Shown piece by piece: positions 8,414 through 18,976 of a stretch of DNA of 64,000 nucleotides (positions are counted from its first letter, which is position 1; every line of letters starts with the position of its first letter). The DNA comes from Anaerolineaceae bacterium. GTDB taxonomy: Bacteria; Chloroflexota; Anaerolineae; Anaerolineales; Anaerolineaceae. Under the pieces are notes generated by a model. It did not search any database. It saw only the letters and a list, made by a program, of their open reading frames with translations, and was not told where the DNA came from. The DNA is taken from the NCBI GenBank assembly GCA_029265815.1, contig JAJUGU010000010.1, positions 17,853 through 81,852 on the forward strand, given 5' to 3'. Made by a program: the position numbers and the translations under genes.

Positions 8414-10357
8414 TTATTGGCTTAGATTAAAGAAAACGGTCATTTGTGTTCTTCCCCGATTTCCCCATAACAGGTAAGGTATCCAGGTATACACTTCTCC
8501 GGTAGTCGCTCTGCCTGTGATCACCATTGTCCCTCTAAGCCAATCAGGTTCAAACCGGCAGGTAAATGAGTGGGGGTCAATCTTTGCCGAGAAAATATCT
8601 GCCTGGTTGTCAATACTTTCCAGACAATACACCAGCGGTCCGCGCGAAAGCGCAACCATTCCCCCGCAGCCCTTAACACGTTTGTCTTGCAACCGCAGCC
8701 GAATGGGCATGCTCAGAGTGAGGGTAATACAGTCACCGTCTTGGATTTGCGCCACGAAACTAACATACCGCGCCTTCTCAAAATGCAATCCGACTGCAGA
8801 GTCTATTTCAGGTGAGAGATTTTCAACCGTTTTCAGCCGGTACTCAACCTGATTCAAAGTAACCTTATAAGCGTCGGCCCAGGCAGGAATGCGGAACGTG
8901 CACTCCATTTCTTTGGGTTCTTTCATTGTGAAATTAATTGCGATTTCTCCTGACCACGGCATAGAGGTCGTTAGCGAGACCTTGACCCCAGGCTCTAACC
9001 GGTATTCGCCCGGAATGTACTGGTTAATGATTGTCTTGCCATTTTTCGTAATCAGGGCGTTGTCTTGTAATGACGCCCAGGCTCGTGAAAGATTTGAAGG
9101 ACAGCAGGGAATGTCATACCACCCCTGGCGCTCCAACCCGCCGCGGCACGCCAGGGGGTTGTTGTAAAAATATGACCGTCCATCCAGACCAATCCCAACA
9201 GAGGCTGCGTTGTAGAGCTGCCATTCATAAAGGTCGGCGTAGCGCGGCTCACCGGTAAGCAGATTCATTTCATTTGCCCAGAGCATGCTGCCCAAGGCAG
9301 CGCAGGTTTCAGCATAAGCGGTAACAGGATCGAGTTCGTAATCTCTTCCAAAACCCTCAATTAATGGCAGTGCGCCAATTCCGCCGGTAACATACATCCG
9401 ACGTGCAACCATGTGCTCCCAGACCTTTGTGAGGCGGGGAAGATCTGACCTGTCCTTCTCATCGCGGGCAAGCATCGCCGCCGCAGTTTGTAGATATGTA
9501 AAGCGCACCGCATGTCCGACGGGTACCATTTGTTGCGCAAGAGGCTTGTGTTGCTGAAGGTACTCTCCACGAAAAGCGCTGAGCGCCAGACGCAAAGCGG
9601 TAAATCGTGGAATCTCATGCTGGTTGTGCCCGGGAAGAGAGAACGCAGTGTGATCAGGGTGTTCATGGAAGTATTTCTTGCGCAAAGCTGCCACAGTATT
9701 CATTCTTCCTGCAGACCGTAGTAATTGCGCCAGAAAGTGCCCTGCAAAATTTTGAATTTTGCCTCTGCGTGCAAGGAATCTTCGGGCCAGCTCAAAGTAA
9801 TCGTGGGTGCCAGTACATCGGCTCAAACGGATAAGCGCAATCTCAATTTCTTCGTGACCATCTGTGAACAATGGACTTGCTTCCATAAACTCTGCAACCA
9901 GAAGGTCAGCTGTGCGTCTGACAATCTTGAGCAGGGTGTCTTTTGCGGTCGCTTCAAAGTGTGAGACCCCCGCTTCGATCAAATGCCCCATGCAATAAAG
10001 TTCATGTTCGATTTGCAGGTTTTGCCAGCGTGAAGAACCAAAATGAATCTGATTATAGGTATACAAATACCCATCGTCACACTGGGCTTTACTGAGCAAT
10101 TCAATGAAAGAATCAACAAGTGCCATTAACTTTGGGTCTGGATGATGAGCGAGAATCCGTGAAGCTGCATCAAGCCACTTGTAAGCGTCTGAATCCGCAA
10201 AAAAATACCCTTCGCGAAAGCCTTCTTTTAAGCCAGCAGCAATTCGAAAATTATCGATGCAGCGTGTTTTCTCAAGCTGTTCCCACTGATAGAAAATGGC
10301 TTCTTCAGAATTCATTGTGAGCCTGGAATTCCAGAAATCACCTGTGGCGATCATCAA
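8414..10357 (-). CDS. Glycoside hydrolase family 127 (DUF1680) enzyme
   Basis: Predicted beta-L-arabinofuranosidase-type enzyme; the characterised family member uses a cysteine nucleophile held by a Zn-Cys cluster and a nearby glutamate. The expected elements are visible: YAETCAALGSMLWANEM (Glu plus Cys) and the paired cysteines in DIPCCPSNLSRAWAS, with SYFYNNPLACRGG between them. Length 647 is typical. There is no signal peptide, so it should act inside the cell on imported oligosaccharides. It is an isolated sugar-degradation gene with no transporter or regulator beside it. Family functions are broader than arabinose, so the substrate is uncertain. Confidence 0.85.
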   Translation of the reverse strand: MMIATGDFWNSRLTMNSEEAIFYQWEQLEKTRCIDNFRIAAGLKEGFREGYFFADSDAYKWLDAASRILAHHPDPKLMALVDSFIELLSKAQCDDGYLYTYNQIHFGSSRWQNLQIEHELYCMGHLIEAGVSHFEATAKDTLLKIVRRTADLLVAEFMEASPLFTDGHEEIEIALIRLSRCTGTHDYFELARRFLARRGKIQNFAGHFLAQLLRSAGRMNTVAALRKKYFHEHPDHTAFSLPGHNQHEIPRFTALRLALSAFRGEYLQQHKPLAQQMVPVGHAVRFTYLQTAAAMLARDEKDRSDLPRLTKVWEHMVARRMYVTGGIGALPLIEGFGRDYELDPVTAYAETCAALGSMLWANEMNLLTGEPRYADLYEWQLYNAASVGIGLDGRSYFYNNPLACRGGLERQGWYDIPCCPSNLSRAWASLQDNALITKNGKTIINQYIPGEYRLEPGVKVSLTTSMPWSGEIAINFTMKEPKEMECTFRIPAWADAYKVTLNQVEYRLKTVENLSPEIDSAVGLHFEKARYVSFVAQIQDGDCITLTLSMPIRLRLQDKRVKGCGGMVALSRGPLVYCLESIDNQADIFSAKIDPHSFTCRFEPDWLRGTMVITGRATTGEVYTWIPYLLWGNRGRTQMTVFFNLSQ

Positions 10358-10633
10358 ATCTTCTTTCTCCTCGTATCAAAACCAGCAGAGATTCTAATTA
10401 AAGTCATATACTTTCATTATAGAATTGTTTTTGGTCTCACAACTGCTATTGAAACTGTTAAATGGTTCCTGTCACCGACTGGAAAACCATGCAACGTTTA
10501 TTATCAAGAGCATAAGTGTAGATCTAAAAGTACAATAGTCGTGGTTTGAAAAAATTGTACCCATTTTTGATAAGCCCCTGCTGAACAGGAATGAATGCAA
10601 TAAGGTCTTATCGATCATACAGGAGAAATCGCA

Positions 10634-12031
10634 ATGGATAATTTTGATGTAGTAGTGATTGGCGCAGGTCCCGGCGGTTACGTGGCAGCCATCCGTGCAG
10701 CCCAGCTCGGAATGCAAACAGCCATCATCGATAAAGAATGGCTGGGCGGGGTTTGCTTGAACGTTGGCTGCATCCCCTCAAAAGCTCTGTTGAAAAACGC
10801 AGAAGTTGCGCATACCCTGCGCGAACGTGGTAAAGATTTCGGTTTCACAATCGAGAATCTACAATTAGATTATGCTGCTGCGGTAAAACGCAGCCGCCAG
10901 GTATCTGATCGACTCACCCGTGGAATTGGGTTCTTAATGAAGAAAAACAACATCCCTGTGATCATGGGCACCGCAAGGTTCACAGCGCGAGACACGGTGG
11001 TCGTGACCGACAAACAGGGGCAAGAACGCGAGATCAAAGCCAGAAATTTCATTGTAGCCACCGGCAGCCAGCCTGTGGCCATCCCGGGTGTGACAGTTGA
11101 TGGTCAAAAAGTCATCAGTTTTAGAGATGCCATCCTGCAAGAGAGACTACCGGCTTCAGTGGTCATCATTGGTGCCGGTGCCATTGGTCTGGAGTTCGCC
11201 ACAATTTGGAGTTCCTACGGTGTGCAGGTAACCCTGGTAGAGATGCTGCCGCGAATTGCCCCGCTTGAAGACGAAGAGATCAGCATCGAATTGCAGAAAT
11301 CTTTCTCCAAGCGCGGAATCAAAATCATGACGGACACCCGGGTGATGTCAGTGGAAAAAAATCCAACCGGCGTTCTGGTAAAAGTTGCCGGTAAAGACGG
11401 TGAAGTTGTTCTCGAGGCCGAACAGGCATTGATGGCAATCGGTTTTAAACCGAACAGCCTCAACCTTGGTCTGGAGGAGATCGGCGTTGAACTTACCGAC
11501 CGAAAACACATTAAGGTTGATGAGCGAATGTCTACCAGTGTGCCTGGCATCTGGGCTGTGGGTGATGTTACAGGCAAGCTGTTGCTGGCGCACGTGGCCT
11601 CCACCCAGGGCATTTTATGTGCTGAAGCCATTGGCGGTAAAGAGACAAAACCGATCGATTACACCATGGTACCCCGCGCTACATATTCCCAGCCGCAGGT
11701 TGCCTCCTTTGGCTACACTGAAGCTCAGGCCAGAAATATGGGCAAAACAATCAAGGTGGGAAAGTTTCCCTTCCAACCCAACGGTAAAGCCCTCGGCCTC
11801 GGCGATTATGCCGGGTTTGTTAAGCTCATGATCGACGAATCTACAAACAAGATCCTGGGCGCACACCTGATTGGTCCTGAAGTATCAGAACTGCTGCCTG
11901 AACTCACACTGGCGCAGCAAAATGACCTTCCGGTCAGTGCAGTTGCAGGCAACATTCACGCACACCCCACACTGAGCGAAGCCATCATGGAAGCTGCAGA
12001 ATCGGCTGAAGGACACGCCATTCATATCTGA
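10634..12031 (+). CDS. lpdA: Dihydrolipoyl dehydrogenase
   Basis: FAD-dependent E3 component that reoxidises dihydrolipoamide with NAD+. FAD-binding GAGPGGYVAAIRAAQLG; redox-active disulfide in GGVCLNVGCIPSKALL; NAD-binding GAGAIGLEFATIW; catalytic His-Glu in HAHPTLSEAIMEA. Length 465 is typical. AGGAGAAATCGCA precedes the ATG. No E1, E2 or glycine-cleavage genes are adjacent, so it may serve complexes encoded elsewhere. It is flanked by its own terminator and appears monocistronic. Confidence 0.95.
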   Translation: MDNFDVVVIGAGPGGYVAAIRAAQLGMQTAIIDKEWLGGVCLNVGCIPSKALLKNAEVAHTLRERGKDFGFTIENLQLDYAAAVKRSRQVSDRLTRGIGFLMKKNNIPVIMGTARFTARDTVVVTDKQGQEREIKARNFIVATGSQPVAIPGVTVDGQKVISFRDAILQERLPASVVIIGAGAIGLEFATIWSSYGVQVTLVEMLPRIAPLEDEEISIELQKSFSKRGIKIMTDTRVMSVEKNPTGVLVKVAGKDGEVVLEAEQALMAIGFKPNSLNLGLEEIGVELTDRKHIKVDERMSTSVPGIWAVGDVTGKLLLAHVASTQGILCAEAIGGKETKPIDYTMVPRATYSQPQVASFGYTEAQARNMGKTIKVGKFPFQPNGKALGLGDYAGFVKLMIDESTNKILGAHLIGPEVSELLPELTLAQQNDLPVSAVAGNIHAHPTLSEAIMEAAESAEGHAIHI

Positions 12032-12035
12032 TCGT

Positions 12036-12066
12036 AAACCGGATTTCCATTCGAAATCCGGTTTTT
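12036..12066 (+). terminator. Intrinsic terminator after lpdA
   Basis: AAACCGGATTTC (12036-12047) and GAAATCCGGTTT (12053-12064) form a perfect 12-bp stem with a 5-base loop and run into TTTTT. Confidence 0.9.
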
Positions 12067-12074
12067 ATTATCTA

Positions 12075-12102
12075 TTGGTGATCCAATAAAACCGTGCATA
12101 AT
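12075..12102 (+). promoter_or_regulatory. Candidate promoter for the small membrane gene
   Basis: TTGGTG (12075-12080), 16-base spacer, CATAAT (12097-12102), 28 bases before the ATG at 12130. Confidence 0.45.
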
Positions 12103-12129
12103 AAAAGTATTCATTTATGGAGGAGATAT

Positions 12130-12402
12130 ATGTACACAGATCAGGATATCGCCAACCTTGTGGCCAGGGTGCAGCAACTTGAACAACAAGCCGCGTCTCG
12201 ACCCGCGGCTGCGTTCCCTCAATACGGAATTATCTCAAAAAACTTCCTTACGCGCGCTTTTTCAGCCTGGGGGTTATGTTTCGTAGCCAGTCTCTTGATC
12301 GGGATTGCCCTGAGCTGCATTGGAGTGATCATCGGTCTGATCATGGGCGCTACGGTAATTGATTGGATCAATCAACTACTGGGGAGCGTACCTCAACTCT
12401 GA
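12130..12402 (+). CDS. Small membrane protein of unknown function
   Basis: Ninety-residue protein that I do not recognise. Start 12130 follows a GGAGGAG site; the longer frame from 12094 would begin inside the promoter. Residues 1-25 are predicted to be helical and contain a short heptad-like stretch (IANLVARVQQLEQQ). A Pro/Ala-rich turn follows, then one long or two tightly packed hydrophobic segments (about 48-80). The shape, a soluble coil plus a membrane hairpin, suggests an anchor or scaffold. It lies between lpdA and secA with a 46-base gap to secA. Confidence 0.6.
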   Translation: MYTDQDIANLVARVQQLEQQAASRPAAAFPQYGIISKNFLTRAFSAWGLCFVASLLIGIALSCIGVIIGLIMGATVIDWINQLLGSVPQL

Positions 12403-12448
12403 AAGCCAACAAGCCTATGCTATAATCACCTCTTGATAAGAGGTGAAA

Positions 12449-15400
12449 ATGGTTTTAAACAAACTTGCCCACGTATTTGGGGGAGATCCGCACAAGCGTG
12501 AAATCGAAAAACTCTCGCTGATCGTTGAAAAGATCAATGAGTTAGAAGCACCGTATGAAGCACTCAGTAATGATGAATTGAAGGCAAAAACAGTTGAATT
12601 TAAACAGCGCCTTTCTGATGGTGAGACGCTTAACGACCTGCTGCCAGAAGCTTTTGCTGCAGTGCGTGAAGCCAGCAAACGCACTATTGGGTTGCGCCAT
12701 TACGACATTCAGCTGATCGGCGGTATGACTTTACATTATGGCAAGATCGCCGAAATGCGCACCGGTGAAGGTAAAACCCTGGTAGCCACACTGCCGCTCT
12801 ATCTAAATGCCCTGACTGGCCGTGGAGTCCATCTGGTCACAGTCAATGATTACCTTGCGCGCCGTGACGCTCGCTGGATGGCGCCTGTTTATCAGATGCT
12901 TGGGCTGCGTGTTGGTGTATTGCAAATGGCAGCGCGGACTGAAAATGGGCGCAAGGCATTCATCGTCGATCTGGATCGGCCTAATGCACGCGAAGATCTA
13001 CATCAGCTCGTGCTGGTAGACCGCCGTGAAGCCTACCAGGCTGATATTGTCTATGGAACCAACAGTGAATTTGGCTTTGACTATTTAAGAGATAACCTGA
13101 CCATGACCCTGGCTGAGCGTGTCCAACGCGGCCATTACTTCGCAATCGTTGATGAGGTTGATAACATTCTTATTGATGAAGCACGTACTCCACTAATCAT
13201 CTCTGGCCCGGCCGCTGATGAATCTGAAGGTTACATCCGCATGGCGCAGGTCGTTCGTGCTTTAAATCCAGAAGATTACGAAGTAAATGAGAAAGACCGT
13301 CAGGTAAGCCTTACTGAAATCGGTGACGCACATGTGGAGGAAATTCTCAACATGCCGCTGCGTAACCCAGACCGGCCAGAGGATATCACCCCCGAACAGG
13401 CAAGGATGTTAGGTTACCTGGAACAAGCCCTGCGCGCCCAGCACCTGTATAAACGCAATAAAGACTACATCGTCCAGGGGGGTAAAGTCATCATCGTGGA
13501 TGAGTTTACCGGCCGCCTGATGCCCGGAAGGCGCTGGTCAGAAGGCCTACACCAGGCAATTGAGGCCAAAGAAGGCGTGCACATTGAACCTGAGAACGTT
13601 ACCTACGCCACCATCACCATTCAGAATTACTTCCGAATGTACGAAAAACTAGCCGGTATGACCGGTACAGCTCTTACAGAGGCTGAGGAATTCTCCAAGA
13701 TCTACAAACTGGATGTGCTGCCTATTCCAATGAACCTGGAATATGTGGCTTCGCAGCAGAATTCTCCTCTGGTGGTAGTCGATACCAGAGACCGGCGTAA
13801 TTACCCCGTACAATACTATGCTCGCAAGGATGACCCTTCTCGCGAACCAGTTTTTTGGCGCAGACAGGATTTTCCAGACATGGTTTATCGTACCCAAGAG
13901 GGTAAACTGCGCGCCATCGTGTCTGAAATCATGCATTACTATGCCATCGGTCGACCCCAATTGGTGGGAACGACTTCGGTCGAACACTCTGAACTTCTCT
14001 CGCTTCGATTGAACGCCGAGTCTTTGCGCAGGCTGGCACAGGTACTGGTCATCCGCAATGCGTGGATCGAAAAGAACAATAAATCACCTGAGTTGGAAAT
14101 TGCCGAACTACAATTTCTCAACCGTCCCCTAAATGAATTAAATGTTGCAGAAATGCGTCCGGTAGCCCGGCAGGCAGGCCTTCCCTCAATCAACCCTGAA
14201 GATCCCGAGTTGATCGACCGTCTGCTCACGATTCTTGACCTGAATGAAACTCACAAAGAACGCATCATATCTGTTCTGCAGGGTGGTATCCCGCACCAGG
14301 TGTTAAACGCCCGTAAACATGATGAAGAATCACAGATCATCGCGCGGGCAGGAGCTTTCGGCGCTGTAACCATCGCCACCAATATGGCAGGCCGTGGTGT
14401 GGATATCAAGCTCGGCGGTGAACTAAGCGAAGAAGTCCTCGCTGACGTGATTCGCGTACTGGAACGGGCCGGAGTGCATGAACCCTATGACATGTCAAAT
14501 GATGCCCGGCGTGCCGAACTTGAAAAGCTTTCCATTGATCAGTATGGAATCTACGAAGAATCAGTTAAAACCTTCATCAGATATCTTGATGACATGAAAC
14601 GTGTCAGAGCGCTTGGCGGCCTGCATGTCATCGGTTCCGAACGACATGAAGCCCGCCGTATTGACAATCAGCTGCGCGGTCGCGCCGCCCGCCAGGGCGA
14701 TCCTGGTTCCTCGCGGTTTTATCTGTCGCTTGAAGATGAACTGATGCGACTTTTTGGCGGGGTTCAGATGGAAAGTCTGATGAGCCGCCTCAAGGTAGAT
14801 CCAAGCCTGCCGATCGAAAGCAATCTGATCGGACGCATGGTCGAGCAGGCACAGGAAAGGGTCGAAGGCAATAACTTCGATGTTCGCAAACATCTTCTTG
14901 AATACGATGATGTCTTAAATTCACAGCGCAAGAGGATTTATGCAGAACGTAACCGGGCTTTTGAAAAAGATGATCTTCACGATGACATCCTGGATATCTT
15001 GCGCACGGAACTTAATGAACGTATTCCAAAAGCTCTAAAAGATGAAGAAGGCCCCTGGAAACTGCTGGCTTATTTAGAAGAGGTTCAACCAACCATGGTG
15101 TTTGAGGCCGAAGGTGTTCGCGCGCCATCATACACGATGCACCTGATGCTAAATGAAATATCCCGCCGTATCGGCAACAACAAGGACGACGCACAATTGA
15201 AAGACATTCTCCTTGAACTGGCAAGAGAAACCATATCCATGGAGAATGAACACATTCTTCAATCGATTCGGGCATTAACCGAAAAGACTGAAGAAACAAT
15301 TGACCAGATTCGCGCTGAACGCCTTGAGAGTGTAGATATCTTCTTCGACGGTCTTGATACCAGCAGAGGAGAAGAAGGTGCACCGCAGCGCCGTCCCCAG

Positions 15401-16501
15401 GAAATGCTCGAGGAGTTATCCGGCCTGGTGCGCACGCCACTGCGGTTATCATCAGATAAACTTCGCGCACTGCCTGACGGCGGTAGAGATGTGAAACAGC
15501 GTATCACAGACCAGATCACCCGGGCATTAAATTTCGTGGCTGTGTCTCGCACGATTACTGTGATCGAAAGACGCCTTGACGAAAGCTTAAACATGAGAGC
15601 TGGTGATCTTCAAGACCTTGAATGGTCTGAGGTTGCCAATGGCATCTTAACCCAGGCAGAAACCATTCTTAATAAACGTGCCGAGGCACTCTTATCGTCT
15701 CAGGGACAGGTCAGCCAGAATATCGACAGTATCCTCAGCCGCACCACAACCAATGATACCGGTGAGAACAGACTGGTAGACCTGCTGACAGGCATGAGCA
15801 CCGGAACAAAGATGGCAATAGATCCCAAAACTCACCAGCGTGGGATGAAACGGGTAATCCTGTTCAACTACATTTTCAGGGCGGCGCGTTTCATTCAAGA
15901 TGAACCGGTGCCCTCTGTGACCGTGGATGTGTTGGAACATCTTGAAATGATCCAGAAACGCCTTGAAACCGTATGGGGGAAGATTGAATATGAACGCTTC
16001 CGACTTTCCGGCATGTCGCTTCAGAATCTGGAAAATCCCATCAAAGAAGCCTGGCTGGCTGAATTGGGTCAAGACACTTCATCCCCTCTTCTGCTGCAAC
16101 AGCCAGACGCCCTCGATTTACAGCAGCGAGAAGCTCTTGAAAGGCTGCTCGGGAGAAGGGTGCAGAACCAGATCCACCGCCATATCCTGTTGAGCGTCAT
16201 TTCTGAATTGTGGGTAGATCACCTGACCCGCGTGGATGCCCTGCGTGTTTCAATCGGTCTGGAAGCCTTTGCTCAGAGGGATCCGCTCGTGCAGTATAAG
16301 GGACGCGCTTCTGAGATGTTTACAGAGCTCTTGAGTGATATCCGTGCAGGTGTGATCGGCCGCATGTTTCTCTTCCATCCCCGAAGGCCTGGCGGTCAAA
16401 GCAGTGGAAGTTCTTCACCCATCGGTGCATCAGCTCCTGCTCCTGCGGTGTCGCCCTCACAGGCTGTGCAGAGTGAAAAGAAGAAACGGAAACGTCACTG
16501 A
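12449..16501 (+). CDS. secA: Preprotein translocase ATPase SecA, extra-long form
   Basis: Motor ATPase driving Sec-dependent export. Walker [12 protein letters not shown] near residue 102; DEVD box in [15 protein letters not shown] near 230; NBD2 motifs in [18 protein letters not shown] and [16 protein letters not shown] 12449 is chosen because AGAGGT is just upstream. The 1350 residues far exceed the usual 800-950. About 100 extra residues lie inside NBD2 (roughly 515-610). The segment between [11 protein letters not shown] (near 816) and ELWVDHL (near 1253) is about 437 residues, against about 110 in E. coli. The C-terminus is a basic KKKRKRH tail without the zinc motif. The reading frame is open throughout and core motifs are intact, so this is not a mis-joined frame. 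Confidence 0.95.
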   Translation: MVLNKLAHVFGGDPHKREIEKLSLIVEKINELEAPYEALSNDELKAKTVEFKQRLSDGETLNDLLPEAFAAVREASKRTIGLRHYDIQLIGGMTLHYGKIAEMRTGEGKTLVATLPLYLNALTGRGVHLVTVNDYLARRDARWMAPVYQMLGLRVGVLQMAARTENGRKAFIVDLDRPNAREDLHQLVLVDRREAYQADIVYGTNSEFGFDYLRDNLTMTLAERVQRGHYFAIVDEVDNILIDEARTPLIISGPAADESEGYIRMAQVVRALNPEDYEVNEKDRQVSLTEIGDAHVEEILNMPLRNPDRPEDITPEQARMLGYLEQALRAQHLYKRNKDYIVQGGKVIIVDEFTGRLMPGRRWSEGLHQAIEAKEGVHIEPENVTYATITIQNYFRMYEKLAGMTGTALTEAEEFSKIYKLDVLPIPMNLEYVASQQNSPLVVVDTRDRRNYPVQYYARKDDPSREPVFWRRQDFPDMVYRTQEGKLRAIVSEIMHYYAIGRPQLVGTTSVEHSELLSLRLNAESLRRLAQVLVIRNAWIEKNNKSPELEIAELQFLNRPLNELNVAEMRPVARQAGLPSINPEDPELIDRLLTILDLNETHKERIISVLQGGIPHQVLNARKHDEESQIIARAGAFGAVTIATNMAGRGVDIKLGGELSEEVLADVIRVLERAGVHEPYDMSNDARRAELEKLSIDQYGIYEESVKTFIRYLDDMKRVRALGGLHVIGSERHEARRIDNQLRGRAARQGDPGSSRFYLSLEDELMRLFGGVQMESLMSRLKVDPSLPIESNLIGRMVEQAQERVEGNNFDVRKHLLEYDDVLNSQRKRIYAERNRAFEKDDLHDDILDILRTELNERIPKALKDEEGPWKLLAYLEEVQPTMVFEAEGVRAPSYTMHLMLNEISRRIGNNKDDAQLKDILLELARETISMENEHILQSIRALTEKTEETIDQIRAERLESVDIFFDGLDTSRGEEGAPQRRPQEMLEELSGLVRTPLRLSSDKLRALPDGGRDVKQRITDQITRALNFVAVSRTITVIERRLDESLNMRAGDLQDLEWSEVANGILTQAETILNKRAEALLSSQGQVSQNIDSILSRTTTNDTGENRLVDLLTGMSTGTKMAIDPKTHQRGMKRVILFNYIFRAARFIQDEPVPSVTVDVLEHLEMIQKRLETVWGKIEYERFRLSGMSLQNLENPIKEAWLAELGQDTSSPLLLQQPDALDLQQREALERLLGRRVQNQIHRHILLSVISELWVDHLTRVDALRVSIGLEAFAQRDPLVQYKGRASEMFTELLSDIRAGVIGRMFLFHPRRPGGQSSGSSSPIGASAPAPAVSPSQAVQSEKKKRKRH

Positions 16502-16800
16502 GTGGCTGACAATTGCTGATCTCAATGACCGGGAAGGTAAAACAGATTGGAATTAGAATTCCTTTCTTATTAACCTTTTACAGATTAATCCGAATTATCA
16601 ACCAATCATTCGGCCGTATTTGATCTACATCTTCGCAATAAACGCGGTCAATTTTAAAGATTGAAGCTGCTTTTACGTTGATTTTAAGAAATAATCTGTT
16701 TTTATGATGTATAATAATAAATCACAATTGCCCAGGGTGATTTGTTAATATCATCTGGATTCCAATGGGCAAATCTTAATCGCTGGAGTACACATACCGT
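16502..16800. other. Spacer between secA and rpsA
   Basis: This 299-base gap is AT-rich. A TATAAT at 16710-16715 is a plausible -10 for rpsA, but I found no -35 at a fitting distance. No hairpin followed by a T run is visible after secA, and no small ORF is convincing. Confidence 0.35.
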
Positions 16801-18039
16801 ATGGACCAAAATGATTCCCAAACCGGGACGGGGGTAAATCCCGAGAACAACCAGAACGAAAATAATATGGCTTCTCTGCTGGAAAAGGAAGGCCTGGGGA
16901 TTGATTTCCCAACTCAAGGGGAGATCCGTAAGGGTGTGGTAGCCAGTGTAACCCCAGGACAGATTCTTGTCAGTGTCGGTACAAAATCTGAAGGTATCAT
17001 CACTGGAAAAGAATATGAACTCATTCCATCCGATGAACTTGCAAACCTTAAGATCGGACAGGAGATTCCAGTGTATGTGGTCAACCCAGAAGATCAGAAT
17101 GGCAACCTCATCCTCTCCTATATGCGTGCACGCGAAGAAGAAGGGTGGAGTATCGTTGAAGCTCTTCTGGCGAATAAACAGGCGACCCACAGTACCGTCA
17201 TTGGCTACAACAAAGGCGGTTTGATCGTCCCGATCGGCGGATTGCGCGGTTTCGTTCCCGCTTCGCAAATCAGTCTCACCCGCCGCGCCGGGGTGACCGG
17301 TGACACGCCCGAACAACGTTGGAGCAAGATGATCGGCAGCGAGATCGACGTCTGCGTTATCGAAGTTGACCGCGAACGCCGCCGCCTCATCCTCTCTGAA
17401 CGCCAGGCAAGCACTGAAACTCGCGAATCTGTGAAGGAACGCGTCCTCGAAGAATTGAAGGAAGGCGAAACCTATACAGGTCGAGTGACTAGCCTGGCTG
17501 ATTTCGGTGTATTTGTCAATGTTAACGGTGCTGATGGATTGGTGCACATGTCTGAAATTTCCTGGGACCGTATTCAGCATCCCAGCGAGGTCCTCAAAGT
17601 CGGTCAGGAAGTCAAAGTTAAAGTCATTAATATCGACCGCGAGAAGAAGCGCATCGGTCTTTCTATCCGCCAACTCCAATCAGATCCCTGGGATCAAAAA
17701 GCGGCGCAATTCCATGAAGGACAACTGGTGGAAGGAACCATCACCCGCCTGACCAAGTTTGGAGCCTTTGCCCGCCTTACAGATGACATCGAAGGTTTAA
17801 TCCACATCTCTGAGATCAGCGAAAAACGCATCGAACACCCGCGCGAAGTCATTAAGGAGGGCGAAACCTACACCCTGCGTGTGATTAAAGTTGATCCCAC
17901 TGTGCACCGTATCGGCTTGAGCCTCCGCCGGGTTGATTCAATGGCGTATGCGGATATGGATTGGCAGAGTCTTGAAGACATTCTCTCTGAAGATGAGGAT
18001 GAAGAAAAGAAATCTGACGAGACCAATTCCGATAAATAG
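16801..18039 (+). CDS. rpsA: 30S ribosomal protein S1, four-domain form
   Basis: RNA-binding S1 protein that helps load mRNA on the 30S subunit. I see four S1 domains: about 40-110 (GEIRKGVVASVTPGQILVSV), 125-200 (GLIVPIGGLRGFVPASQ), 220-295 (GRVTSLADFGVFVNV) and 308-380 (GTITRLTKFGAFARL), then an acidic tail (LSEDEDEEKKSDE). E. coli S1 has six domains; shorter forms of four are common outside proteobacteria. The last two are the best conserved RNA-binding repeats. It is a single-gene unit between a long spacer and a strong terminator. Confidence 0.93.
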   Translation: MDQNDSQTGTGVNPENNQNENNMASLLEKEGLGIDFPTQGEIRKGVVASVTPGQILVSVGTKSEGIITGKEYELIPSDELANLKIGQEIPVYVVNPEDQNGNLILSYMRAREEEGWSIVEALLANKQATHSTVIGYNKGGLIVPIGGLRGFVPASQISLTRRAGVTGDTPEQRWSKMIGSEIDVCVIEVDRERRRLILSERQASTETRESVKERVLEELKEGETYTGRVTSLADFGVFVNVNGADGLVHMSEISWDRIQHPSEVLKVGQEVKVKVINIDREKKRIGLSIRQLQSDPWDQKAAQFHEGQLVEGTITRLTKFGAFARLTDDIEGLIHISEISEKRIEHPREVIKEGETYTLRVIKVDPTVHRIGLSLRRVDSMAYADMDWQSLEDILSEDEDEEKKSDETNSDK

Positions 18040-18059
18040 ACTTAATGAATTTGCTATGA

Positions 18060-18089
18060 GCGTGCCATTCTTAATGGCACGCTTTTTTT
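18060..18089 (+). terminator. Intrinsic terminator after rpsA
   Basis: GCGTGCCATT (18060-18069) and AATGGCACGC (18073-18082) form a perfect stem with a 3-base loop followed by seven Ts. Confidence 0.93.
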
Positions 18090-18199
18090 ATCAGAATTTA
18101 TTGGGTCTTCCACAAATCGCCACAGATTCAAAATGAGGTTATACTATTGAAGATAAACATAGAAGACTGAATCATCACAACTTTGGAGTTGCTTTTTTG

Positions 18200-18682
18200 A
18201 TGACTGATATCCAACCATCAAAAGTTATTACACAGACAATCGAAACCGAACATTCTCCAGTCCCTTTACAAAAGGTGCGTATCCGTTTTGCATTGTTTGT
18301 TACCATTATTGGTTTCCTTATATTTTTAATCGGAGCAAAACCAGGGCTATTTGGTATGGACCGCAGTCCTGTGGTTGGATTTATACAGATAACCGTCATG
18401 CTGATCGGCCTGGCTGTGGTGTGTTTGGGAGGATACGTCGCAATACACCTTCTCTGGCGCAAAGAAATTCCAAGCATTGCAGCAGACATTGGACAAAGAC
18501 TTGTTAGTACAGGATATGTGATCACCGTTTTTTCGGGGCTGGCAGATGTATTTGGTATCGGTTCTCACCCGCTACCGGGTGTACCCTTCTTTGGCGTGTG
18601 GCAGGCCAGAGGAATGGAAATCGGGTGTGCCGTGATTGCAATCGGTTTTATCCTCATGTACCCATATCACCAAAAACACTAA
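18200..18682 (+). CDS. Four-helix membrane protein of unknown function
   Basis: 160-residue protein that I do not recognise. After a polar N-terminus of about 30 residues there are four hydrophobic stretches: FALFVTIIGFLIFLIG, VVGFIQITVMLIGLAVVCLGG, a weaker VSTGYVITVFSGLADVFGI, and GCAVIAIGFILMYPY. ATG 18200 is preferred over the adjacent TTG at 18197. The arrangement resembles small uncharacterised integral membrane proteins of Chloroflexota. It is isolated, with no operon partner. Confidence 0.55.
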   Translation: MTDIQPSKVITQTIETEHSPVPLQKVRIRFALFVTIIGFLIFLIGAKPGLFGMDRSPVVGFIQITVMLIGLAVVCLGGYVAIHLLWRKEIPSIAADIGQRLVSTGYVITVFSGLADVFGIGSHPLPGVPFFGVWQARGMEIGCAVIAIGFILMYPYHQKH

Positions 18683-18976
18683 ACCACAGCTATAGAGTAT
18701 CTATCATCTTATTAGTCATATCCCTGAAAAGATTATTTGAAAATCCAAATGCCCTTTTCTGCCCGTGAGATAATGCCACGCATTGAAGATCGGCAATTTG
18801 TGGTATTTCAATGCATCCATCTGTAATATCGCAGGCTGTAAGGTTTCCACCACTACTCCGTGTCAGCTGGCTGAGCCCAACTGTCTATTCACACAGGTTT
18901 TTCAATCACATAAATTTCCCTTATGCTAAAATTTTCATTATGCTATATTTACAAAATATCAAACATTAGAGGTGTT
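18683..18976. other. Non-coding gap before the M16 peptidase pair
   Basis: 294 bases without a convincing ORF. It contains one 8-bp inverted repeat (GCATTGAA 18780-18787 / TTCAATGC 18807-18814, 19-base loop) with no T run. The end of the gap is AT-rich and probably holds the promoter of the downstream genes, but I cannot fix the boxes. Confidence 0.3.

Noticed and set aside
16702..17679. Long open frame of 325 codons on the minus strand opposite rpsA
   Set aside because: It is the antisense of clear S1 domains; the translated product has no recognisable motif, and the plus-strand product is conserved end to end.
18683..18976. Structured non-coding RNA in the gap before the M16 genes
   Set aside because: Only one 8-bp inverted repeat is visible, with no promoter-terminator pair or known motif.
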